Source: Phormidesmis priestleyi (lineage in GTDB: Bacteria > Cyanobacteriota > Cyanobacteriia > Phormidesmidales > Phormidesmidaceae). From it: a DNA stretch of 15,351 nucleotides. Where the stretch lies: contig QBMP01000051.1 of NCBI GenBank assembly GCA_003242115.1, forward strand, positions 3,513 to 18,863. The letters run 5' to 3'. Both the position numbers and the translations under genes were made by a program. Under the pieces are notes generated by a model. It was not told the origin of the DNA and made no database searches. It worked only from the letters and a program-made list of their open reading frames with translations. This document shows positions 7,564-14,581 of this stretch, piece after piece. How positions within the stretch are numbered: position 1 is the first letter of the stretch; the number at the start of each line of letters is the position of its first letter.

Positions 7564-7986
7564 ATGCCACTTTCTATTAGACAAAAAGACACCTCTCGAA
7601 TTCAATTTGCCTATTACGCCTACATCGCTGGCCCAATGGGTGACGTGTTTCGCTACCTACTGAGAAACAAAGCACACTCAACCCATAAGGGTAAAAAGAT
7701 GGGCTTGGCTGCTATAGCGGCTTTCTGGAGGCCCTTCAGCGCGAAGGCTGTCCTCGGCTTGAGCGATCCGGAAGTCAGAGCGATCGCGCTCACCTCCATC
7801 ACAGAACTTCAGCAGCAAATTGAGCTGATTCGCTCAACTTTCAATATTCCAGCTGCTTCAAGAGAACTGACCAGACGGGATATCGAACAGATGATCGAAG
7901 AGAGCTTAAACGCTAGACGCAGTATTAACCAAGAACCGACCGTGCAGGCGCTGCCGCTGCCCGACAACTACAACACGCATCGCTAA
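7564..7986 (+). CDS. Small basic protein, unknown function
   Basis: Seen: 140 aa. The N-terminal half is aromatic and basic (FAYYAYIAGPMGDVFRYLL, then HKGKKMGLAAIAAFWRPF). A helical, probably coiled C-terminal half follows (DPEVRAIALTSITELQQQIEL, shortened here to ITELQQQIELIRSTF), ending in a polar tail. There is no signal peptide. The segment GLAAIAAFW is hydrophobic but short for a membrane span. No good ribosome binding site is visible in the 40 nt before the ATG. One HIP1 octamer (7779-7786) lies within the gene. It sits between the repeat protein and the giant methyltransferase-helicase gene on the same strand. I do not recognise the family. The reading frame is long and balanced enough to be accepted as real. 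Confidence 0.62.
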   Translation: MPLSIRQKDTSRIQFAYYAYIAGPMGDVFRYLLRNKAHSTHKGKKMGLAAIAAFWRPFSAKAVLGLSDPEVRAIALTSITELQQQIELIRSTFNIPAASRELTRRDIEQMIEESLNARRSINQEPTVQALPLPDNYNTHR

Positions 7987-8003
7987 TGTAAAAACGCCTA
8001 CCT

Positions 8004-11000
8004 ATGCCCTCACCGAATTTTGAACAGAATAGGCAGCGGCTAGTAGATGCTTTCTATGGACGATTTCTAGGAGGCGGTAGATTCGAGACGATTACTCAAG
8101 CTCGCAAGCTAGCCGCAGTGATATTAGATGAGCCGGTACGAGCCGGTGAGCCACTGGCCAAGGCAGTAGAAGAAGCTATTGAGCAAGGGGTGCTCCTAGT
8201 GGCGAAGCACATTATTGATGGTGGTGGCGATCCCACCGGAGATCCCACTGACAACATCTATGATCAGCTGGTCGATTTATATCAGAGACAGCCGACGCTA
8301 GGTACCCGCACCAGCTCTAGCATTGAGTTACAGCAGTACAGTACGCCTGCACCTTTGGCGTATCTGGCGGGTAAGCTGGCGGGGATTGACCATAGCAAAA
8401 CGGTCTATGAACCCACAGCAGGACGTGGGGCACTGCTCATGCTTAGCGATCCTGGCAACGCGATCGCCAATGAGTTAGATCCTAAACGCGCTGCTGATCT
8501 CATTAGCCAGGGCTACCGTGCGACTCATCACGATGCCACTACCTACAGCCCTGACCGGCAAGTAGACGTGGTGATCGCCAACCCGCCGTTTGGCAGGCGC
8601 AGGGGCGAGAACGGGACAGATAGGTTTCGGATTGGCGCAGTAGATACGCCAATCGTGACGGCTGAAATTGATCAGGCGATCTCTTGGAAAGCTTTAGAGG
8701 CAATGAAGGATGACGGCAAAGCTGCTTTGATTATCGGTAGTGAACTCGGCAATGAGCAGCAGCGGCTAGATAGATACAACAGCTTGCGCGTTCGTAAGTA
8801 CTTTTTCAATCTCTATCGGCAGTATCACGTTACTCAACACTTCACGGTAGAAGGCGATTTGTACAGCCGTCAGGGAGGGCGATATCCCGTAGATGTCATT
8901 TTGATCGAAGGGCGAAAGCGACAGCCTTTTTTAGATCCTCAGATGGATAAACGAAGGCTTCCGGGCGCAGATCCGCCTCGGATATACTCCAGCTATGAGG
9001 AGCTGAAAGAACGGCTTCCAACCAACATTCACGAGACGGAAACCGATGGACTATCTAGACCACCCACCCTACATCCAGAACCCCCAAGCTTGGGCACCCA
9101 CAGAAAACGCGATGCTGCTGGCAGTACTGACGCCGCCAGAGACACAGACGATACAGGATTTGAGCCACTACCAGACCCTACTGGAAGCTCGCCTGAAGTG
9201 GATGATACAGGCATACGAGCCCAACCAGTTACAGACTTGGCAAGAGATAGTACGGGCGAGATGCTCAAAGCTAGCCAACCACGAGGTCTTCCTATCGGCA
9301 ACGATGAACGACGGGGAACTGATTCAAGCTCTCGCGCAGAGCCCGCTGATAGTCTCGAAGCTAGGGGAAGTAACGAGCTTTCCACAGACCGTACTCTCAG
9401 ATCCAGACGAAGAAGCAAACGCGATCTCAATAGCAGTGAACGGAACGCTCGAAGAGTGGCTGATTCGACTAACCCTCTAACCATAGAAAATGCAATGTCT
9501 TCAGAGCTCAACCAAAACGCGACAACTTCAACTCAAGTACCCTATCAGCCTAAAAGCTCAGGTAAACGACTCGATAGCTACGTTCCTCAGAACTTAGAAG
9601 CGCCTATTCAAAAAGCGCTCGATAACCTAGAGGCACAGGTAGGTAACGTCGATGAGTTTGTTGCAAATTCGCTGAACTTTGGCTCAGTGGATAATCTGCA
9701 TCAGGCACTGGCTGCTGAACAAGTGGACGGCGTTGCGCTAGCGCTAAAGAGCTTGCAAGACGGGAAGGCGGCGCTGATTGGAGACGATACAGGGCTAGGT
9801 AAAGGCCGTCAGATGGCAGCAGCGATCAAGTACGCGATGGAAACGGATCGTATCCCTATATTCATCACTAAAGATCCGGGACTCTATGCTGATATTGTTC
9901 GAGATTTGAATGACATCGGGGTGAGCGATATTCGTCCTTTTATGACGAACCAAGACCAAACTATTCCATTACCAGATGGACGGACACTACAAACATCTTC
10001 TTTTTCTCATCAGCGTGAGCTAAACGCTATGCTCAGAGAAGGCGAACTGTCCTCTAAATACAATATGGTGTTTAGCACCTATTCACAGGTACAGACTGTT
10101 AAAGGCCAAAGTACGGCCCGTCGCCAGTTTCTAGAAGATATTGCACCGCGCTCCATCCTCATTCTTGATGAAGCTCATGAGGCCGGAGGCACCGCTAAGC
10201 AATGGGAGAAAGCGGATGCTGCACCTGATCGGGCTCAGTTCACGCGGCAGATGGTACAGGCAGCAGATGGCGTATTCTTTGCGTCGGCAACCGCGACGAA
10301 GCGACCTGACGTGATGGATCTCTACGGCGCACGGATGAATGTCGCAGAGGTTACTTCCATCGAAGGACTGCAATCAACGCTAGAGCAGGGCGGCACACCT
10401 TTGCAGCAGGTGGCCACTTCGATGATGGCTGAAGATGGCCAGTACATTCGACGGGCGCGTACCTATGCTGGGGTCGATGTTAGCTCGACGGTGGTGCCGA
10501 CAGCCCACGGGGATGCCGACCAACTCAGCAGCATTATGCGCTCTATTCTAGAGTTCGATATGTTGAAGAAGGCGGCTGTTGCTGAGCTGAATGAAGAGGC
10601 CAGGGCAGAGGCCAAAGGAATCAGTGGGGATGTGGCCATTGGATTTGCCGGAGCGAAAAGCACCAACTTCAGCTCTATCATGTGGAACGTCGTAGACCAA
10701 GCGGGGCTAGCTCGCAAAGCAGACGCAGTGGCAGACCTTGCGATCTCATCTTTAGAAGCCGGTGAGCGACCGTTCATTGGGCTTAGCAATACGATGGGTA
10801 GCTTCATCGAGCAATACGCCAGCGATATGAATATCAAGGCGGGCGATGCAATTGATATTACCTTTCAAGATGTGCTGTGGCGCTACCTGGAACGCAGCCG
10901 TGACATTACGATCAAGGACTATTCCGGTGAAGGCTATCGTCGTCCGATGACGGACGCGGAGCTAGGAGAAAAGGCGGTTCAGCAATATGCCGAAGCCACT

Positions 11001-14000
11001 AAGCTGATTGACCATGCCGACTTTGCGAATATGCCAGTCAGTCCAATTGATTGGATACGGCATCGGGTAGAATCGGCGGGCTATACCTTTGGCGAACTCA
11101 CAGGGCGCGGCGTACAGCTAGAGTATGCGGCTGATGGCAGCGCAACGTTTGAGCGGCGCACTGCGCAGGAAACTTCTAAGGCCGCAAAGATTGCGGTGAT
11201 CGCAGGCTTCAACAGCGGCTCGGTGGATATTGGCCTGGGCAATCGCAGCGCTTCGACTGGCTATTCAATGCACTCGTCTAGTAAGTTCGAGAATCAGAAC
11301 CGCAGGCATTTCCTGATTGCTCAGCCGGAGCGCGATATTAATGTTTTCAAACAGTTCTTGGGTCGGTTCCATCGCACCGGCCAAGTGAACGCGCCCAAAA
11401 TTTCTCTGATTGTGGGTGATACACCTGACGAGAAGCGGCCAGCGGCAGTACTCGCAAAAAAGCTGACGACGCTGAATGCCAACACGACGGCAGCGGTCAA
11501 AGGGGGCGTTGATTTTGAAGGGATTCCTGACTACTTCAATGAGATCGGCAATCAGATTGTCACGGACATCATGCGCGACGATCCTGATTTGAACGAGCGG
11601 CTGTTCAACCCCATCAGCGTTTCTGAGTATGCGACAGAGCCGGTTGAAAATGCTGCCGCTAAAGTCACAGGCTGTTTGCCCATTTTGCCGGTGGCGGAGC
11701 AGGAGGAGTTTTATCAGCAGCTGGATATGGAGTATCAGGCCACGTTGGATCGCTATAAGGCGATGGGTGAGAACCCGCTTGAGGCGACGGGTATCAACTT
11801 GGATGCCAGGACGCTGGCGAGCGTGGAAGTTGTCGCTGAAGCGGTGGGGGTGGACTCTGCTTTTGCCAGAGGCATCACCGCTGAGGTAGTGGACGTACTC
11901 GTTCAGAGTAAGCCGAAGACACAGCTAGAGGTGATCAATGACGTTCGGCAAACGCTAGAGATGAAGCCGGTTCGCGTGATTGAAGACCACGACCAAAGCG
12001 CAGCAGATGTGGCGGCGACTGCGCTAGTAAACCGGCTTTGCCAGCAGACAGAGCAGGTCACAGAACGCTATCTGGCTGAAAAAAAGCTGCAATATACTCA
12101 GCAGGAGCCTGATCCTGAAAAGCTTCAGGGCAAGATAGATAGGCTGGAAGAGCGCTCGGACAAGCAGCTCGCCACCCTGAGTAGAATCAAGCGCTTCAGG
12201 CCAGGGCAGTCGGTGCGGATGACGGCGAGCAACGGGCGGGTGTTCTATGGCGTTATCTCGAACGTGCGTAAGCGGGGGAAGTCGCTGGATACGTTTGGCG
12301 ATCCGAGCATTCCTGTCAAAGAGAATGTGGCTATTCCGTCGCGATGGGAGGTTGTCATTGCGATCGCAGACGAGCAACGTCAGATCGCACTGCCGCTTTC
12401 TAAGCTCAACCCAGCCACTGAAACAGCCGATTCTTTTACGGTGACGCCTGCTCGGGCCTATAGCAAGAATGTCGATATTTATGGGCTGTTTGATAAAAGG
12501 CAGATGGGCGATCGCGAAGTGCGAACCATCCTTAAAGGCAACCTGCTGAGAGCTGCTGATACGCCCTATCAAAGCCAGGGGAAGCTTATTCTAGCGAGCA
12601 TGAGCAACGGGCAGATGGAGCCGGTCATGCTGATGGATAAAGGATTTAACCCGCAGCAGGAGATGGAGGCAGCGCCGGTTATTCTGCCTGATGCTGAGAA
12701 GGTAGAAGCGTTCATTACAGCGACTGGCGGCGCAGGTATTGTTAAAACGACAGATGAGTCCATCACGATTAAGCAGAACCCAGCGGGAGAATTCTTTATT
12801 CTGACAGGTAAAACACGTAAGGACGTTTACCTAGATCCAACTCTACAGGCGGCGGTCGGCGGCGAATTCACCAGCGTGAGCGACCGGATGCAGGCGAAGT
12901 TTGAACAGGGCCGATTGGAAGATGTGGTGGGTTATTTGATGAAGGGTAAGGGTAAGCGGCTTGCAGCGTTCACAGAGCAATCGACGGCGCGTGAGCTGCT
13001 TGGGCTGACGATTCCTACATTGAAGTGGGCAGACACCGTGGAGACTGTTGTGGGACGAGAGGGATTGCCACCTATCGTCGATGTGACGGATTTAAGCGCG
13101 GTACGTCAGCAGCTAACTGAGGCGTTTAATGCCAGCACCGATGAACAGACGATGGCGCTTGAGCTACCGGATCTGCCATCAGCGAAACCGGCTGAGCAAC
13201 TGCCGGACGGCATGGAACAGTCTGAAGGAAAACGGCCCCAAGAAGAACAGACTGAAGAACAGACTGAAGAACAGACTATTGAAGGTGAAGCAAGTGACGG
13301 AGAAGCAGCTCCTGGTGAAGCGCTGCAGGCGACGCCAACAGAGGCGTCAGAAGTCATACCCGTAGCAGAAGATCAGCCGATGGTGCAGCCGATGGTGCAA
13401 AAGCCTGAGGCGCATCGACTTAGGTTCAAGGCAGAACGGCAGGTTTCTCAGTTTCTACATGAAGCCGGTTTAGCACAGAAGGTTGTGGGTAGTGAGTCGT
13501 TCCATTTAAGGATTGAGAACGAGCCGTATCTTCCCCTGGTCGTTGAGGCGCATACGGTTGGAGACGATAGGCTGCTGTACCTCACGCACTATCGCGAGCA
13601 AAATGGTGAGCTTATTCACGATGGGGAGATGGTATTTGCGATCAAAGAAAGCGGTCACTTACTTTTTCAAGAGGTGGCCGTACAGAATGCGCTGACGGGT
13701 GGCGAGATGCGAGACTATGACCGTGAGTTTGCCGATATCTTTTCTAGGAATATCCTGGAGCAAGGGTTTGCGCTTGAGGCAGTGAGGCAGCAGGCGGCTG
13801 AAGTTCAGATAGAACGGGATGTAGAACCTACAGCTCAAACCCCACAGACGATTGCGGTGGTCGAGACGGGAGACAGCCTGCCTCAGCTATCGGAAGCGCC
13901 TACACATGAGCACGAGGCTGTGGAGATAGCTAAGGTGTCTACGCTCAGGGAGCTAGTAGAGAAGGCTCAAAAGGCAGCAGGGTATATTGGCAATACAGAA

Positions 14001-14471
14001 CTCGGCGATACCCTTGCAACCATTTTAAGTACGCAAAATAGTCGCTTGACGAATATCGAGATTCCAGCACCGCTACAAGCGCAGATTCAAACAGCAACGG
14101 GTCTAGCTCGGAACAAGCAGCAGTCAGAGTTTGCCGCTGAGATTCTGCCGATGGCGCAGCAGCTTTTGGAGAATGCGGTAAGGGCTGGGCTTACGCGCTC
14201 CAGCAATACTGAGAAGGGAAGGGTGACTGCTTTTGAAGGACAAAACTATTCTGTGCGCTGTCGAGAGAATGGCCAAAAGCAAGAGTTTAAAGTGCTTTGC
14301 CATAGAAGCAGTGGATTGATTTATGCCGTTAATGGGGAACCCCAAAAAATTCAAGGTCTATTGAAAAGCGATAAGGTGACATTTGCACAATACGCCAGCA
14401 TGACGCTGATTCAGCTTAGGCAAACGGTTAGAGCGAAGCAAGCTGCTGTAAAGGCGGAAATGGGGCTGTAG
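8004..14471 (+). CDS. Giant N6-adenine methyltransferase / strawberry-notch-type helicase, DarB-like architecture
   Basis: Seen: 2155 aa. Residues about 105-310 are a class I SAM methyltransferase: STPAPLAYLAGKLAG, motif I EPTAGRGALL (136-145) and motif IV NPPFG (193-197). Residues 348-492 are a disordered linker without Cys, Trp or Tyr. The helicase core has Walker A-like DDTGLGKGRQ (Lys600), DEAH (722-725), FFASATATKRPD, and C-terminal-lobe motif QFLGRFHRTGQ (1117-1127). A small beta domain lies near 1397-1475 (RPGQSVRMTASNGRVFYG). Acidic repeats lie near 1733-1800. Near 1803-1925 a domain reads LPLVVEAH..LTHYREQNGELIHDGEM, possibly DUF6908-like. Known: DGTG.GKGRQ and Q..GR.HR..Q signatures mark strawberry-notch helicases, and phage P1 DarB combines the same two modules for protection against type I restriction. 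Inference: an antirestriction or DNA-processing factor of the transfer element. Odd: a second open frame overlaps the linker, and an in-frame ATG at 9495 could start the helicase alone. No Shine-Dalgarno is visible at 8004. Confidence 0.85.
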   Translation: MPSPNFEQNRQRLVDAFYGRFLGGGRFETITQARKLAAVILDEPVRAGEPLAKAVEEAIEQGVLLVAKHIIDGGGDPTGDPTDNIYDQLVDLYQRQPTLGTRTSSSIELQQYSTPAPLAYLAGKLAGIDHSKTVYEPTAGRGALLMLSDPGNAIANELDPKRAADLISQGYRATHHDATTYSPDRQVDVVIANPPFGRRRGENGTDRFRIGAVDTPIVTAEIDQAISWKALEAMKDDGKAALIIGSELGNEQQRLDRYNSLRVRKYFFNLYRQYHVTQHFTVEGDLYSRQGGRYPVDVILIEGRKRQPFLDPQMDKRRLPGADPPRIYSSYEELKERLPTNIHETETDGLSRPPTLHPEPPSLGTHRKRDAAGSTDAARDTDDTGFEPLPDPTGSSPEVDDTGIRAQPVTDLARDSTGEMLKASQPRGLPIGNDERRGTDSSSRAEPADSLEARGSNELSTDRTLRSRRRSKRDLNSSERNARRVADSTNPLTIENAMSSELNQNATTSTQVPYQPKSSGKRLDSYVPQNLEAPIQKALDNLEAQVGNVDEFVANSLNFGSVDNLHQALAAEQVDGVALALKSLQDGKAALIGDDTGLGKGRQMAAAIKYAMETDRIPIFITKDPGLYADIVRDLNDIGVSDIRPFMTNQDQTIPLPDGRTLQTSSFSHQRELNAMLREGELSSKYNMVFSTYSQVQTVKGQSTARRQFLEDIAPRSILILDEAHEAGGTAKQWEKADAAPDRAQFTRQMVQAADGVFFASATATKRPDVMDLYGARMNVAEVTSIEGLQSTLEQGGTPLQQVATSMMAEDGQYIRRARTYAGVDVSSTVVPTAHGDADQLSSIMRSILEFDMLKKAAVAELNEEARAEAKGISGDVAIGFAGAKSTNFSSIMWNVVDQAGLARKADAVADLAISSLEAGERPFIGLSNTMGSFIEQYASDMNIKAGDAIDITFQDVLWRYLERSRDITIKDYSGEGYRRPMTDAELGEKAVQQYAEATKLIDHADFANMPVSPIDWIRHRVESAGYTFGELTGRGVQLEYAADGSATFERRTAQETSKAAKIAVIAGFNSGSVDIGLGNRSASTGYSMHSSSKFENQNRRHFLIAQPERDINVFKQFLGRFHRTGQVNAPKISLIVGDTPDEKRPAAVLAKKLTTLNANTTAAVKGGVDFEGIPDYFNEIGNQIVTDIMRDDPDLNERLFNPISVSEYATEPVENAAAKVTGCLPILPVAEQEEFYQQLDMEYQATLDRYKAMGENPLEATGINLDARTLASVEVVAEAVGVDSAFARGITAEVVDVLVQSKPKTQLEVINDVRQTLEMKPVRVIEDHDQSAADVAATALVNRLCQQTEQVTERYLAEKKLQYTQQEPDPEKLQGKIDRLEERSDKQLATLSRIKRFRPGQSVRMTASNGRVFYGVISNVRKRGKSLDTFGDPSIPVKENVAIPSRWEVVIAIADEQRQIALPLSKLNPATETADSFTVTPARAYSKNVDIYGLFDKRQMGDREVRTILKGNLLRAADTPYQSQGKLILASMSNGQMEPVMLMDKGFNPQQEMEAAPVILPDAEKVEAFITATGGAGIVKTTDESITIKQNPAGEFFILTGKTRKDVYLDPTLQAAVGGEFTSVSDRMQAKFEQGRLEDVVGYLMKGKGKRLAAFTEQSTARELLGLTIPTLKWADTVETVVGREGLPPIVDVTDLSAVRQQLTEAFNASTDEQTMALELPDLPSAKPAEQLPDGMEQSEGKRPQEEQTEEQTEEQTIEGEASDGEAAPGEALQATPTEASEVIPVAEDQPMVQPMVQKPEAHRLRFKAERQVSQFLHEAGLAQKVVGSESFHLRIENEPYLPLVVEAHTVGDDRLLYLTHYREQNGELIHDGEMVFAIKESGHLLFQEVAVQNALTGGEMRDYDREFADIFSRNILEQGFALEAVRQQAAEVQIERDVEPTAQTPQTIAVVETGDSLPQLSEAPTHEHEAVEIAKVSTLRELVEKAQKAAGYIGNTELGDTLATILSTQNSRLTNIEIPAPLQAQIQTATGLARNKQQSEFAAEILPMAQQLLENAVRAGLTRSSNTEKGRVTAFEGQNYSVRCRENGQKQEFKVLCHRSSGLIYAVNGEPQKIQGLLKSDKVTFAQYASMTLIQLRQTVRAKQAAVKAEMGL
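9046..9480 (+). CDS. Possible overprinted gene inside the methyltransferase-helicase linker
   Basis: Seen: a 144-aa open frame in the +1 frame relative to the giant gene. Its product looks like an ordinary soluble helical protein (HYQTLLEARLKWMIQAYEP, NQLQTWQEIVRARC, GELIQALAQSPLIVSKLGE, ending GTLEEWLIRLTL), with normal numbers of Trp, Tyr, Leu and Ile. The main-frame product over the same bases is Ser/Arg/Asp/Thr/Pro-rich and lacks Cys, Trp and Tyr. Only about ten of its 144 codons end in T, none followed by AA, AG or GA (which would create main-frame stops), and five of nine Ile codons are the locally rare ATA. That fits two frames constraining each other. It ends 14 nt before an in-frame ATG (9495) of the main gene. 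The ribosome binding site is weak (ACGGA, 5 nt before the ATG). I recognise no family. It could be a true overlapping gene, a relic of a once separate gene, or chance. Confidence 0.45.
   Translation: MDYLDHPPYIQNPQAWAPTENAMLLAVLTPPETQTIQDLSHYQTLLEARLKWMIQAYEPNQLQTWQEIVRARCSKLANHEVFLSATMNDGELIQALAQSPLIVSKLGEVTSFPQTVLSDPDEEANAISIAVNGTLEEWLIRLTL
13242..13277 (+). repeat. Three tandem 12-bp units within the giant gene
   Basis: GAAGAACAGACT occurs three times in a row and encodes EEQT three times from residue 1747. The unit is a multiple of three, so copy-number change keeps the frame. It lies in the acidic linker before the C-terminal domain and is probably a slippage-prone spacer. Confidence 0.85.
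13377..13400 (+). repeat. Two tandem 12-bp units within the giant gene
   Basis: CCGATGGTGCAG is followed directly by CCGATGGTGCAA, encoding PMVQ twice. Like the repeat about 100 nt upstream it preserves the frame and lies in the same flexible linker. Confidence 0.8.
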
Positions 14472-14486
14472 AAAAGCATCTAAAAA

Positions 14487-14545
14487 TAGTCTTTTCTTCT
14501 TTCTCTTATCCCGCTAAGCGGGATAAGAGAAAGAAGAAAAGACTA
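14487..14545 (-). terminator. Perfect 28-bp inverted repeat with a 3-nt loop between convergent genes
   Basis: Arms at 14487-14514 and 14518-14545 are exact reverse complements around the loop TAA. The left arm is pyrimidine-rich on the + strand, and the centre is CCCGC/GCGGG. Read on the - strand the stem is followed by ATTTTTA, a short T-run, so it fits an intrinsic terminator for the FGE-fold gene, whose stop lies 36 nt before it. On the + strand there is no T-run after the stem, so termination of the giant gene there would be weaker or factor-assisted. The stem is far longer than most terminators, so another role, such as a cruciform recombination target or a transposon relic, is possible. 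Confidence 0.7.
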
Positions 14546-14551
14546 GAAAGA

Positions 14552-14563
14552 GCGCAAAAGCGC
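14552..14563. repeat. Short GCGC-AAAA-GCGC hairpin
   Basis: A 4-bp stem with an AAAA loop lies between the long inverted repeat and the stop codon of the FGE-fold gene. It is small and could be chance. It is noted because it adds a second stem in the 100-nt convergent gap, which otherwise holds purine-rich + strand sequence and no gene. Confidence 0.3.
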
Positions 14564-14581
14564 AAGAAGGGTAAAGCGCAA

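Noticed and set aside
9029..9511. 160-aa open frame on the - strand across the same linker region
   Set aside because: The product is a Ser/Leu/Arg-rich string without domain-like structure. It is open because the region is poor in stop-forming triplets, and the two + frames explain the region better.
11629..11889. 86-aa + strand frame rich in Arg and Trp inside the giant gene
   Set aside because: Such Arg/Trp-rich products are usual for out-of-frame reading of coding DNA. Unlike the 9046-9480 frame it overlaps a structured part of the main protein and is itself not protein-like.
12024..12572. 182-aa open frame on the - strand inside the giant gene
   Set aside because: It lies opposite a well-formed segment of the giant protein, has no ribosome binding site that I can see, and its composition (many Arg, Leu, His) is typical of antisense shadows.
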